The notes: a model not told the origin generated them from the letters alone. A stretch of DNA of 64,000 nucleotides from Emticicia sp037153985 (GCF_037153985.1 NZ_JBBAYI010000001.1:620001-684000); one strand, 5' to 3'. Shown: positions 1 to 8,482, numbered from the stretch's first letter. Numbers and translations: made by a program.

Positions 1-307
1 CGATTTGCCAGAAATCCTGATGAGGCTCTAAATCTTTGATTTTGAGTGGCTTAGCCGATTTAAGATTACCATAAATAATATCTCGCCAGACATCCGGCAA
101 GCTACCTTTCCAGCTAAAATCATCATTTTCGGAGAAACCTTCATCCAGAATTTCTTCTTCTGAAAGCTCTTCACGGCCCAGATAAGTTAGTTCAAAAGAA
201 AGTGTTAATTCTTTGTTTTGTTCAATTTCGCCTGACACCTCAATGGCATGAGCAAAAGGCGCAGGTATATTTTCAGAGGTTTGATATTTGAGGGAAAACG
301 TAGGCAT
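1..307 (-). CDS. Hypothetical protein, C-terminus beyond the window edge
   Basis: An open frame starts at the ATG at 307 and reads 102 codons off the left edge without a stop. The visible protein begins MPTFSLKYQ and is acidic (a run of Glu/Asp around residues 48-60), with no signal peptide or membrane segment. It overlaps the 3' end of menE by 35 bp on the same strand, so the two are probably translated from one message. I do not recognise the family. Its position suggests co-expression with menaquinone synthesis, but nothing visible shows a function. The overlap and sustained codon bias support a real gene. Confidence 0.6.
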   Translation of the reverse strand, partial: MPTFSLKYQTSENIPAPFAHAIEVSGEIEQNKELTLSFELTYLGREELSEEEILDEGFSENDDFSWKGSLPDVWRDIIYGNLKSAKPLKIKDLEPHQDFWQI

Positions 308-1373
308 TGACAGTTTTAATTTTATCGATTTTTCCGGTAGGTGTTTCGATTAGTTTTTCAACAAAAAAGATTTCTTTTGGAATTTCAAATTTAGACAATT
401 TTTCTGAAAAACTTCTTCCAAGTGCATTTCCGTCAGAGAAAGGCAATTCACTTTCAACTACCAGAACCAGCTTTTGTCCTAATTTTTCGTCGGGTATACC
501 ATAGGCAAAAAAACGGCCGTAAAAGTCCATTTTACCGAAAATATCCTCAACTATGGATTCAATTTTTTCCAGTTGTATTTTTACCCCACCGCTATTAATA
601 ATATTGTCGATTCTCCCAATCAGTCTGAACTGTGTTGGGCTAATCATTTCTACTATATCGTTCGTAATAACCCACTGCGCGTCTGTTACTTTCGACCTTA
701 TTTTCAGGCACTCGCGCTCATCTTGTCCAATCTCAACGCCATCAAGTACAGTAAAAAAATCCTCCTTATCGGCTCCATTCAAGCGCCTCACAGCAATATG
801 GCTAAGTGTTTCGGTCATGCCATAAGTAGCATAAACCGGTGCATGAATTTGTTGTATTTTTTCCTGAACAGTTTCGCTCACCCCTGCCCCACCAATAATT
901 ATACTCTTGGCCGAATTAAGGGTTTCCAGAAATAACTCAGGCTTTTCGAGCATGGTTTGTATTTGTAAAGGCACAAAAGCAAAAAAATTCTTTCCTCTGT
1001 TAGCATTCAGCAGATACATGTGCTTTTCGATGCCCTTAAATGGGCTTGAGCCTGGTTCTACCACCATCAAATCCATTCCTGTTTCAAAAGCCCTCACGAG
1101 CATCATCATGCCTGCAATGTAATCAACACTTAAGCAACAAAAAGCGGTGTCTCCCTCCTGAAGATTAAAAGTTCTGGCTGTCAGCCGAGCCGACTCAAGC
1201 AGTTGCTCACGCGTAAACGTAACAGGTTTAGGTATACCCGTTGAGCCTGACGTATGAATCGTAAAATGCTGTTCTCCGGCTTCCCAAGCTTCTTTAAAAT
1301 TCAGCACTTTACTATAATATATATTACCCGGTGCAGTATTAATTAGTGTTCCGTCTCTCTCTAAAAAAATCAT
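273..1373 (-). CDS. menE: o-Succinylbenzoate-CoA ligase (MenE-like)
   Basis: AMP-forming acyl-CoA ligase that activates o-succinylbenzoate with ATP and CoA in menaquinone synthesis, acting in the cytoplasm. Visible family motifs are the Ser/Thr/Gly-rich P-loop TSGSTGIPKP at residues 41-50, YGMTET near the middle, the hinge-region SGGVKI and the C-terminal PTGKIDK at 345-351, whose Lys348 should be the adenylation lysine. At 366 residues it is shorter than MenE of Proteobacteria or Firmicutes; the missing part is N-terminal, which to my knowledge is usual in Bacteroidota. menB lies 1.5 kb away on the other strand, supporting the pathway. A terminator-like hairpin lies just upstream of the start codon. 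The general ligase class is certain; the substrate is inferred from context. Confidence 0.87.
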   Translation of the reverse strand: MIFLERDGTLINTAPGNIYYSKVLNFKEAWEAGEQHFTIHTSGSTGIPKPVTFTREQLLESARLTARTFNLQEGDTAFCCLSVDYIAGMMMLVRAFETGMDLMVVEPGSSPFKGIEKHMYLLNANRGKNFFAFVPLQIQTMLEKPELFLETLNSAKSIIIGGAGVSETVQEKIQQIHAPVYATYGMTETLSHIAVRRLNGADKEDFFTVLDGVEIGQDERECLKIRSKVTDAQWVITNDIVEMISPTQFRLIGRIDNIINSGGVKIQLEKIESIVEDIFGKMDFYGRFFAYGIPDEKLGQKLVLVVESELPFSDGNALGRSFSEKLSKFEIPKEIFFVEKLIETPTGKIDKIKTVNAYVFPQISNL

Positions 1374-1380
1374 ATTTTAA

Positions 1381-1416
1381 TAATAAAAAGCCCTTCTTAC
1401 TATAACATAAGAAGGG
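1381..1416 (-). terminator. Terminator or attenuator between the Rieske gene and menE
   Basis: A 9-bp perfect stem (1391-1399 with 1408-1416) and 8-nt loop, followed on the minus strand by CTTTTTATTA. It lies between the stop of the Rieske gene (1441) and the start of menE (1373), only about 17 nt from the menE ATG. Confidence 0.75.
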
Positions 1417-1440
1417 TGCAAAAAAGTTTTGTCGACAAAT

Positions 1441-1914
1441 TTATTCAAAAACACGAACAGTGTTATTGGTCAAATCGGCAGAAACCGAATATTTTTTTAA
1501 AGCCGCAGTAGCTGGCCCCTTTTGTACACTCCCATCGGCTTTAAATTCTGACTGGTGGTTTGGGCACAGAAAATCATTGGTAGCAGCCCTGTAATTTACA
1601 GTAGTTGTTTGTTCGTGCGTACATATTGCGCTAACGGCTATCCATGTATCAGCGGTTGTACGTGCTACTATAATATTTTGAGGCTTAACCACTACATAAC
1701 CACCTTTGTTTTTAAGGGTACTGTAAGAGGCATTATTCAGGTCTAAGGTAAAATCTACATTGCCAGAGTTATTTCCATTGTTTGGGTCAGGTATTTCACC
1801 GCCTGCATCACACGACTGAAGACAGTTCATAAGCATAATTGCACCGAAACTAATACCTACTTGTTTCATAAATTCTTTTCTGTCAATGGTTTTGCTTTCG
1901 TTAGCTGAGGTCAT
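1441..1914 (-). CDS. Rieske [2Fe-2S] domain lipoprotein
   Basis: 157-residue exported Rieske protein. The cluster ligands are visible as CTH (Cys98, His100) and CPNH (Cys117, His120), the two-Cys/two-His pattern of Rieske domains. The N-terminus has a DRKEFMKQVG stretch, a hydrophobic segment and a lipobox-like LQSC ending at Cys35, so it is probably a lipoprotein; there is no twin arginine. A Pro/Asn/Gly-rich linker (about 40-52) separates the anchor from the Rieske fold. The electron partner is unknown. The neighbouring menaquinone genes make a role in quinone-linked electron transfer possible but not shown. Small exported Rieske proteins of this kind are common in Bacteroidota and are usually uncharacterised. 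Confidence 0.85.
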   Translation of the reverse strand: MTSANESKTIDRKEFMKQVGISFGAIMLMNCLQSCDAGGEIPDPNNGNNSGNVDFTLDLNNASYSTLKNKGGYVVVKPQNIIVARTTADTWIAVSAICTHEQTTTVNYRAATNDFLCPNHQSEFKADGSVQKGPATAALKKYSVSADLTNNTVRVFE

Positions 1915-2030
1915 AAAATTATTATCAGTTTTAGATGAATTGCCGTTAATGCTTCTTGATTTAGTTTATAAAAAGCTAGTTAATTTGTTTTAAGGAGAAA
2001 CTCTTTACCTATAAGACGGATTCTTTTTAT

Positions 2031-2038
2031 CAAATGTA
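2031..2038 (-). promoter_or_regulatory. -7 promoter element for the Rieske gene
   Basis: Minus-strand TACATTTG, a match to the Bacteroidota -7 consensus TAnnTTTG, about 117 bp upstream of the Rieske ATG. No clear -33 TTTG is seen. The same octamer serves the TonB receptor gene at 33804-33811. Confidence 0.45.
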
Positions 2039-2060
2039 ACAAAATAGCCATTTAAAAAGT

Positions 2061-2098
2061 TATATAATCTTCTGAAAAGATTTTTCAAAGATTATATA
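2061..2098. repeat. Long imperfect palindrome between divergent genes
   Basis: Outer arms TATATAATCTT (2061-2071) and AAGATTATATA (2088-2098) are perfectly complementary, and inner arms TGAAAA (2073-2078) and TTTTCA (2082-2087) extend the stem with one bulged C and a 3-nt loop. It sits between the Rieske promoter and the plus-strand promoter at 2142. The 1915-2302 gap holds this palindrome and promoter elements; no gene was seen in it. Confidence 0.6.
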
Positions 2099-2141
2099 TC
2101 TAAAAACAAAACACAATTTATTTTTTTTATCTGAAAATAAA

Positions 2142-2149
2142 TAAATTTG
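2142..2149 (+). promoter_or_regulatory. Possible upstream -7 element (DUF2452 gene or a leader RNA)
   Basis: TAAATTTG inside AATAAATTTGCAG, a 13-mer repeated at 2289-2301 just before the DUF2452 start. If used, it would give a leader of about 150 nt or a short untranslated RNA. Confidence 0.35.
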
Positions 2150-2290
2150 CAGAATATTTATTTACACAATAATTACAAATACCAACCCAAGCCTTAAAGT
2201 TAGTAGAAGTTTTGGAATGGCATTTTGGGTAAAAGGCACATAATAATCATTATTTTTTAAATATTTAGTTCAGAAACAAAGTTTTCAAAA

Positions 2291-2298
2291 TAAATTTG
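2291..2298 (+). promoter_or_regulatory. -7 element at the DUF2452 start
   Basis: TAAATTTG ends 4 bp before the ATG at 2303, so a transcript from it would be leaderless or nearly so. It matches the TAnnTTTG consensus exactly; the -33 box is not clear. Confidence 0.4.
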
Positions 2299-2302
2299 CA
2301 GC

Positions 2303-2773
2303 ATGGAAAAGAATCCTATTGACAAAATCAAAGTTGCCGAAAATCCGGGTTTAATGGAGTATGCGCATACTTCGGGTAGTGCGGTTATTCGCCCCGAAGA
2401 TATTGGCAAAGTGAAAGGCAAAGCGCAATTAGCTATGCGCCAGCAAACCAACGAGCAGTTAAACAAAATTTACCGACAAATGGAGTTGCTGGCTCAGCAG
2501 GCAAAGGAGATAAAAAACAGGATTGATATTTCGGAAAGAATTTATGATGCAGCCATAGGGTTTGAACCCATTATTAACCATACTTATTATTTGTATGAAA
2601 AAAAGGACGGTTCAGATATTTTATCGATGGTTGCACCGTCAGAGTGGGGTCGTTCGTTTCCTTTCAATCAGTTTCTGGCAAAGGTTTTTTTATTGGCCGA
2701 CCACACTTGGAAAGTTGAGTTTTTTCAGGAAGACGACCGCTCTGATACCATTAACATTGAGGAAATTGAATAA
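2303..2773 (+). CDS. DUF2452-type protein
   Basis: 156-residue soluble protein without signal peptide or membrane helix. It starts MEKNPIDKIKV, has a central Gln/Glu/Lys-rich helical stretch (about residues 40-80) and a C-terminal half rich in aromatic residues. The overall pattern matches my memory of the DUF2452 family, found in Bacteroidota and some other Gram-negatives, whose biochemical role I do not know. The next gene on the strand is menB, 87 bp downstream, so co-transcription is possible. The start is the first ATG and directly follows a -7-like element. Confidence 0.7.
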   Translation: MEKNPIDKIKVAENPGLMEYAHTSGSAVIRPEDIGKVKGKAQLAMRQQTNEQLNKIYRQMELLAQQAKEIKNRIDISERIYDAAIGFEPIINHTYYLYEKKDGSDILSMVAPSEWGRSFPFNQFLAKVFLLADHTWKVEFFQEDDRSDTINIEEIE

Positions 2774-2860
2774 GAACAATTATCTTTTTTTTCGGTTTTA
2801 TAGTTAAGCCAGTGTTTTTTGTGCTGCAATACATTATTTACAACCATATTCTACATATTT

Positions 2861-3673
2861 ATGACTTGGGAAACAATTAAAGAGTACGAAGATATAAAGT
2901 TTAGTTTCTTCGAGGGAATTGCAAAAATTAGTATTAATCGTCCAGAAAAACATAATGCTTTTCGTCCGCAAACGGTCAAAGAAATGATTGATGCCATGGC
3001 CTTCTGCCGTGAAGAACCATCAATTGAGGTGATTATACTAACGGGTGAAGGTGGCAAAGCCTTTTGCAGTGGTGGCGACCAGTCGGTTCGTGGACATGGA
3101 GGTTATATTGGCGACGACCACATTCCGCGTCTGAATGTACTTGACTTACAAAAAATGATTCGCTCAATCCCTAAAGTAGTTATTGCTTCGGTAGCGGGCT
3201 GGGCTATTGGTGGCGGGCATGTGTTGCACGTAGTTTGTGATTTAACCATTGCTGCTGAAAATGCACGTTTCGGCCAGACAGGCCCTAAAGTGGGTAGTTT
3301 TGATGGCGGCTTTGGCGCAAGTTATCTGGCTCGAATTGTAGGGCAGAAAAAAGCGCGTGAAATATGGTACCTGTGCGACCAGTACAATGCGCAGGAAGCA
3401 CTCGAGATGGGTTTGGTAAACAAGGTAGTTCCATTAGAGCAACTGGAAGAAGTAACGGTTGAGTGGTGCAGAAAAATACAGGAGAAGTCGCCGTTAGCTA
3501 TCAGAATGCTGAAATCATCGTTTAATGCTGAACTTGATGGTCAGGCAGGTATTCAGGAGCTAGCAGGAAATGCAACTTTGCTCTATTATCTTTCAGATGA
3601 AGCGAAAGAAGGATTCCGTTCGTTTCTTGAGAAGCGTAAGCCAGACTTCAAGAAATTTCCGAAATTCCCTTAA
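2861..3673 (+). CDS. menB: 1,4-Dihydroxy-2-naphthoyl-CoA synthase (MenB)
   Basis: Crotonase-fold enzyme that closes the second ring of menaquinone by converting o-succinylbenzoyl-CoA to 1,4-dihydroxy-2-naphthoyl-CoA. The frame is open from 2819, but the family N-terminus fits the ATG at 2861 (MTWETIKEYEDI), giving 270 residues, the usual MenB length. Visible features include NRPEKHNAFRP near residue 30, the oxyanion-hole stretch FCSGGDQ, the GWAIGGGHVLH loop and the MenB-typical QTGPKVGSFDGG segment. The partner gene menE lies on the opposite strand 1.5 kb upstream. A strong terminator follows. The assignment is secure because the GPKVGSFDGG region separates MenB from other enoyl-CoA hydratases. 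Confidence 0.95.
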   Translation: MTWETIKEYEDIKFSFFEGIAKISINRPEKHNAFRPQTVKEMIDAMAFCREEPSIEVIILTGEGGKAFCSGGDQSVRGHGGYIGDDHIPRLNVLDLQKMIRSIPKVVIASVAGWAIGGGHVLHVVCDLTIAAENARFGQTGPKVGSFDGGFGASYLARIVGQKKAREIWYLCDQYNAQEALEMGLVNKVVPLEQLEEVTVEWCRKIQEKSPLAIRMLKSSFNAELDGQAGIQELAGNATLLYYLSDEAKEGFRSFLEKRKPDFKKFPKFP

Positions 3674-3693
3674 TTCAGAATATTTAATTACAT

Positions 3694-3719
3694 GCCCCAA
3701 ATTATTTGGGGCTTTTTTT
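3694..3719 (+). terminator. Rho-independent terminator of menB
   Basis: GCCCCAAAT and ATTTGGGGC pair around a very short loop and are followed by seven T residues, 20 bp after the menB stop. Confidence 0.9.
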
Positions 3720-3762
3720 ATCCTTACTATTACTTTTTTAGTATTCTAAACTCTATCGATAA

Positions 3763-4170
3763 ATGAACTATTGGCTTGTAAAATCAGAACCATTCAAATA
3801 TTCTTGGGACGATTTCGTTAATCAAGGCGTAGGGATGTGGGACGGTGTACGAAATTATCAGGCTCGCAATAATTTGGCTGCCATGAAACTCGGCGACCTA
3901 GTGCTTTTCTATCACTCAAATGAGGGCGTTGAAGTAGTAGGCATTGCCAAAGTTGTAAGAGAGGCCTACCCTGACCCAACCGTTGATGACCCTCGCTGGG
4001 TAGCAGTAGATTTATCGCCTGTTGAAAAATTACCTAAAGGCGTAAGTCTGCAAGCTATCAAGGCCGACGAACGATTGCAACAAATGGCCCTGATACGCCT
4101 GTCCAGACTTTCAGTACAACCAGTTTTAAAAGAAGAATTCGATATTATCGTTTCTAAAAGTTATGAATAA
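3763..4170 (+). CDS. EVE-domain protein
   Basis: 135-residue protein that is entirely one EVE domain (PUA-like fold). Visible signatures are the N-terminal YWLVKSEP, then MWDGVRNYQARN around residues 26-38, and the strand/loop FYHSN. EVE domains bind modified bases in nucleic acids in other systems; small single-domain forms are widespread housekeeping genes whose ligand is mostly unknown. The gene follows the menB terminator and overlaps the next gene by 8 bp, so translation of the two may be coupled although their products look unrelated. No defence genes are nearby, so this is probably not part of a restriction system. Confidence 0.9.
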   Translation: MNYWLVKSEPFKYSWDDFVNQGVGMWDGVRNYQARNNLAAMKLGDLVLFYHSNEGVEVVGIAKVVREAYPDPTVDDPRWVAVDLSPVEKLPKGVSLQAIKADERLQQMALIRLSRLSVQPVLKEEFDIIVSKSYE

Positions 4171-5803
4171 CACCTATAAACACGCCAATGGCAAAACCAC
4201 TATTAGATATACAATAAACAGCCTTACCAAAATAAGTTTATTGTTAACACTGGTTCTTTTTTCTGCCTTCAATACAATAGCCCAAAGTGTTAAACGCATT
4301 GAGATTCCGAGCAATGGCGATGAAAACAGATTTCAGGTCATAGGCATAGGCGATGAAGGTATTTTGCTATTATCTAAAACATCGAAAAAAACATTTAACA
4401 TTACCAAGTTTGATGCTGAGCTTCAACAAACATGGTCGGTTGACGGTGATTTGGAAGAAAACCAATCTTATGTAGATTTCTACCGCGATGGCCGGAATGT
4501 ATATTTTTTATTCAGCAGGTATAACAGCGACCTCTACCAGATTATCAAGGTATCAACAGGTATAGGCCTTATGCAGAAATTTGCTTTTGAGAATATTTCA
4601 CACTTTGAAATATCTGAATTTAAAGTGCATAATGATTTTGCGTATATGGCCGGAATGGTGAAGGAAGAACCCGTGCTAATGAGTGTGAACCTTTTTAAAT
4701 TGCAACCCCGTATACTTGCAGGTGGTCTGAAAGGTGTAGCTAGTATTTCTTCATTAGATTTCGACGATGAAAACAACCTTCTGGTTGTTTCTTATTCAGT
4801 AAAGAAAGGCCGTTCGAGTTATATGGTTGTGAAAAGAATCAACGAAAACGGAAAAATAGTTGAACAACTTAGCGTTGAACCAGAAGATGACTACGGTTTA
4901 CTTACAGGTAAATTGTTTTCGTTACAGGATGGCACTCAACTGATGATTGGCAATTTCGGGTATAAAGGGTATCAGAGTAATGGCGTGCCTATGTCGCAGG
5001 GTTTATATATCAGCAAAGTTGACGAAGAAAACCCCGAATACGTAAAACTGCATAGCTTTACTGAGTTCAAGAATTTTTTCAAGTTTATGTCACAAAAGCA
5101 ACAAGAAAAGATTGAAAGGCAGATTTCAAAAAAACGTGACAAAGGCAGCGACCTCCGGCTTAATTACAGGGTTCTGGTACATGATATTATTCAGAAAGAT
5201 AACCAGTATATACTGGTAGCTGAAGTATTTTATCCTGAATTCAGAAACAATAACAATTTTTATGGCCCTGGTTTATACAACAGCCCATTCTGGAGCCCCT
5301 ATGGTTACTCGAGTGGTTTAAATGCTTTGCGTTATTCGCGCTATTTTGGTATGAATTCATGGGCATGGAACCCATGGCTATGGTCAGGAAGCAGGTCGTT
5401 TGATAATCAGCAGTTTGATGGCTTTAAATACACTCACGCTGTGGTGGCCGGATTTGACCAGAAAGGAAATTTAATCTGGGATAACAGTTTCAGCTTCGAT
5501 AACGTAAAAAGCAATGAATTGAAGGAAAAAGTCAAAATCAAACTCGATAACGACGACATCACACTTGTTTACAGCAATAAAGGTAAACTGGCTAGTAAAA
5601 TAGTAAAAGGCAGCAACGTTGTAGAAGGCAACAAAGTAATTGAAGTTAGCACAGACCAAGAAGGTGACAAGGTTCGTGATACCGCTACCGATGACATTGA
5701 GTATTGGTATGGCGATTATTATCTGGCATGGGGTTATCAGAAAATATCTAATAAAAGCGGAGGTTCAAGAAAAGTATTTTATCTGAACAAGATTGCTTTT
5801 TAA
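4163..5803 (+). CDS. Exported protein of unknown function, first of two tandem paralogues
   Basis: 546 residues with an N-terminal export signal: about 24 polar residues, then a hydrophobic core and a likely cleavage site at AFNTIAQ (around residue 40). The body is a series of short beta-type segments of the kind ITKFDAELQQTW, suggestive of a propeller or stacked sheet. Around residues 355-425 is a low-complexity insertion rich in Asn, Tyr, Trp, Gly and Ser. The next gene is a clear distant paralogue with the same order of features and a similar end (YLNKIAF here, YLSKVQ there). Start choice: this ATG overlaps the EVE gene by 8 bp; no later ATG precedes the hydrophobic core. Function not recognised. 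Confidence 0.75.
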   Translation: MNNTYKHANGKTTIRYTINSLTKISLLLTLVLFSAFNTIAQSVKRIEIPSNGDENRFQVIGIGDEGILLLSKTSKKTFNITKFDAELQQTWSVDGDLEENQSYVDFYRDGRNVYFLFSRYNSDLYQIIKVSTGIGLMQKFAFENISHFEISEFKVHNDFAYMAGMVKEEPVLMSVNLFKLQPRILAGGLKGVASISSLDFDDENNLLVVSYSVKKGRSSYMVVKRINENGKIVEQLSVEPEDDYGLLTGKLFSLQDGTQLMIGNFGYKGYQSNGVPMSQGLYISKVDEENPEYVKLHSFTEFKNFFKFMSQKQQEKIERQISKKRDKGSDLRLNYRVLVHDIIQKDNQYILVAEVFYPEFRNNNNFYGPGLYNSPFWSPYGYSSGLNALRYSRYFGMNSWAWNPWLWSGSRSFDNQQFDGFKYTHAVVAGFDQKGNLIWDNSFSFDNVKSNELKEKVKIKLDNDDITLVYSNKGKLASKIVKGSNVVEGNKVIEVSTDQEGDKVRDTATDDIEYWYGDYYLAWGYQKISNKSGGSRKVFYLNKIAF

Positions 5804-5865
5804 ATGCAGCAATCAGTAAAATATAACAACTTAAACTTTAATTATTAAAGCAAAGTCTATTATTG

Positions 5866-7404
5866 ATGAGAAAGGCATTCATAGTGATTTTTTTAATTGG
5901 CTACTTTAATGTTTCTGCACAAGTTTTAAAAACAGTCGAGTTTGAACTTAATGGGCGGCCTACTTGGCAACAAATTATTCCACTGGGGCAGGATGGTCTC
6001 GTTGTATTTGCTAAAAAAGACATAACTAAAGCTGTTATAGCCCGCTTCGATACTGATTTGAACAAAGTCTGGGAGTCTGAAATATTTCTGGATGCAGAAA
6101 AAAAGCCTTCTTCATATACTGTCGATAAAGACAACATTACGTTCATGTTCAGCGAAAATCAAGGGATGTATTATCAGGTTTTCAGTATTGCGCTTAAAGA
6201 TGGAAAGTTTGATAACCGCGGATTCGAACTACGTGAATTTTTTCAAGACCAAGATTACGTTTTTTTGAAAAATAGTATTCTGATGGCAGGCGTTAACGAA
6301 AAAGGAGCTGCTTTTTACAAATATGATTTTGATGAAGGAGCTGGCGAATTTGTATCAGCCGAACTTGCAGGTAAAGCACAGGTACAATTCTTTAATTACG
6401 ACACCCAGAAAAATATCATTGAAAGTTTATGGGCCATTAAAGAATCGGCCTATACCAACGAAAAGAAAAAAAAGGGTGAGTTTATCAGAGATGCCTACGT
6501 TGTATATGCCCGATATGACACCACTGGCAAGCTTATCATTAAAAATACAATTCCATCAAATGCGGGCAATTTCCCACTAACAGCCCAGCTCACTGAAATA
6601 ACCCCTAATGTTAAAATTATTTCGGGTACGTATCAGTCTAATTCAGGTGCGAAAGGTATTTACATTTCAAAGATTGAAGACGGAAAAACAACAATTACCA
6701 AATTTTTCGATTACAGACAATTGTTAAAGGGTATCCCCGCCATTGATGACGCCACTGCAAAAAAAATAACCGATAATTTTGTTTTATTACCTGCAAAGCC
6801 TGTCTTTAGCCATAATACTCTTACGCTAGGCGGCACATTTTTTCAGCCAAATTTCCAGACCGTTACAACCAGCACTCCTTATTATAATGGCTATGACCCC
6901 TACCCTAGTTACGGGCGTTACAGTAGTTCTAATTATAATTATCCGCGCACGCAATCGAAGCAGGTTTTTAAAGGCTATAATTTTCTGAATGGGTTTGTTG
7001 CCAGTTTTGATTTAGACGGAAACCTGATTTCGCAAAGCCGTGTAGAAATGAATCAGATTTCGCCACAAATAGAAGAAGCACTGGCTGTTTCGGCCGATAA
7101 GTCTACGGCAGTAATTGTAAAAGGGGCTTTATCAGTCAGCAATTTATCCGAATTTGCACGTCCATCTACCTATAAACTTTCGCAGGAACCTATTGATATT
7201 AAAAATGTACAATTTGTTCCGAGCTACCATGGTGTCAGAAATTGGTACGAAAATTATTTTATTGCTGACGGAAGTCGTATTAAATTTGAAGCCATAAAAG
7301 ACCTTGATGCACCGAAAGAAAAGCCTAATAAACGTAAAAAAGGGCAGCAGTCACTTCCACAGACTAACATAAAAAAAATAATTTATCTGAGCAAAGTTCA
7401 GTAA
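5866..7404 (+). CDS. Exported protein of unknown function, second tandem paralogue
   Basis: 512 residues starting at ATG 5866 (a TTG one codon earlier is less likely). It has a typical signal peptide, cleaved near NVSAQ at residues 17-21. Like the upstream gene it has repeated segments such as IARFDTDLNKVWES, a Tyr/Ser/Asn-rich insertion (about 340-365), then VASFDLDGNLISQ, and a Lys-rich tail before a final beta strand. It lies 62 bp after its paralogue on the same strand and is probably co-transcribed. Sequence identity between the two looks modest, so the duplication is old. I see no catalytic motif, lipobox or sorting domain. Periplasmic or outer-surface location is inferred from the signal peptide only. 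Confidence 0.75.
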   Translation: MRKAFIVIFLIGYFNVSAQVLKTVEFELNGRPTWQQIIPLGQDGLVVFAKKDITKAVIARFDTDLNKVWESEIFLDAEKKPSSYTVDKDNITFMFSENQGMYYQVFSIALKDGKFDNRGFELREFFQDQDYVFLKNSILMAGVNEKGAAFYKYDFDEGAGEFVSAELAGKAQVQFFNYDTQKNIIESLWAIKESAYTNEKKKKGEFIRDAYVVYARYDTTGKLIIKNTIPSNAGNFPLTAQLTEITPNVKIISGTYQSNSGAKGIYISKIEDGKTTITKFFDYRQLLKGIPAIDDATAKKITDNFVLLPAKPVFSHNTLTLGGTFFQPNFQTVTTSTPYYNGYDPYPSYGRYSSSNYNYPRTQSKQVFKGYNFLNGFVASFDLDGNLISQSRVEMNQISPQIEEALAVSADKSTAVIVKGALSVSNLSEFARPSTYKLSQEPIDIKNVQFVPSYHGVRNWYENYFIADGSRIKFEAIKDLDAPKEKPNKRKKGQQSLPQTNIKKIIYLSKVQ

Positions 7405-7439
7405 CTTGCACAGTATTTCTAAACCTAAAGATATAAGCA

Positions 7440-8339
7440 TTGTATCAGCTTCTTACGCCAAAAATAGATTCATACGAATTAATTGATTCGGGAAATTTTG
7501 AGAAACTTGAACGTTTCGGCGAGTACGTTCTGGCGCGCCCCGAACCACAAGCCGTCTGGGATAAATCGTTAAGCGACGAAACATGGGAAAAAAAGGCTTC
7601 GGCCATCTTCAAAAAAACAAAAGGCAAAGACCAGCTAAGCCCTGATGAACGAGGCGAATGGCATAACCTGAAAAAAGTACCCGAAAAGTGGTATATGCCT
7701 TACCAGCAAGGGGCCAGAAAATACAAATTCAAGCTCTCGCTTTCTTCATTCAAACACGTAGGGATTTTCCCTGAACAGGCCGAAAATTGGCAGTATATTG
7801 AAGATAAACTCAATAAAATGGCCATAGAACAGCCACGGGTGTTGAATCTGTTTGCTTACACAGGCGGAGCATCTCTTATTGCCAAAGCAAACGGAGCCGA
7901 TGTAACACACGTTGATTCAATTAAGCAGACTATTTCATGGGCCAGAGAAAACATGGAGATAAGCCAGCTTACCGACATCAGATGGGTGGTTGAAGATGCC
8001 CTTAAGTTTGTCAAAAGGGAAGTAAAAAGAGGCAAAAAATACAACGGTATTATACTTGACCCACCTGCTTATGGCAGAGGCCCCGATGGCGAAAAATGGG
8101 TGCTTGAAGAGGGCATAAATGAATTAATAAAATGTTGTTTGCAACTCATAGATGAGCAAAATTTCTTTTTTATATTAAACCTCTACTCAATGGGCTTTTC
8201 GGCAGTAATTGCAGAAACCATTATTAAACAGAATTTTCCGGCAATAAACAATGCCGAAATGGGCGAGCTTGTGTTGCAGGATTCATTTCAAAAACGTTTA
8301 CCTTTGGGCGTGTTTTATCGCTTTGCTTCTGTGAAATAA
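7440..8339 (+). CDS. Class I SAM-dependent methyltransferase (RlmI/RlmK-like)
   Basis: 299-residue cytoplasmic methyltransferase. The SAM-binding motif I is LNLFAYTGGASL (about residues 139-150), acidic ribose-binding VDS follows, and the catalytic/post-motif is ILDPPAYGRG (about 208-217). This pattern matches the family containing the 23S rRNA cytosine/guanine methyltransferases RlmI and the RlmKL C-terminal half, but the PUA domain of RlmI is missing. No in-frame ATG lies near the N-terminus and an in-frame stop sits at 7434-7436, so a TTG start at 7440 (MYQLLTPKID) is the most likely. An rRNA substrate is inferred from family; the exact base is unknown. Confidence 0.8.
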   Translation: MYQLLTPKIDSYELIDSGNFEKLERFGEYVLARPEPQAVWDKSLSDETWEKKASAIFKKTKGKDQLSPDERGEWHNLKKVPEKWYMPYQQGARKYKFKLSLSSFKHVGIFPEQAENWQYIEDKLNKMAIEQPRVLNLFAYTGGASLIAKANGADVTHVDSIKQTISWARENMEISQLTDIRWVVEDALKFVKREVKRGKKYNGIILDPPAYGRGPDGEKWVLEEGINELIKCCLQLIDEQNFFFILNLYSMGFSAVIAETIIKQNFPAINNAEMGELVLQDSFQKRLPLGVFYRFASVK

Positions 8340-8456
8340 GCCTCATGATTAATTTTACGCTTAGTTCTTCAAAAATGTAGTCCGAATACTTCTATATTCA
8401 GGGCAAAGGTTTTTATTGTTAGAAAATTTTCAGATTTTTGTGAAAAATTATTGAAC

Positions 8457-8474
8457 CACGATTCTGTAATCGTG
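8457..8474 (+). repeat. Hairpin in the 5' leader of the TPR lipoprotein gene
   Basis: CACGATT, loop CTGT, AATCGTG: a perfect 7-bp stem ending 8 bp before the ATG at 8483. It could shield the start region or be a dispersed palindromic repeat; nothing decides between these. Confidence 0.4.
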
Positions 8475-8482
8475 ATAGAAAA

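Noticed and set aside
1915..2302. tRNA or other structured RNA gene in the largest gap
   Set aside because: No cloverleaf or TTCGAATC-type arm; only the palindrome and promoter-like elements are visible.
3763..4170. EVE gene as part of a modified-base defence system
   Set aside because: No restriction, methylation or nuclease genes are nearby; single-domain EVE proteins are common outside defence.
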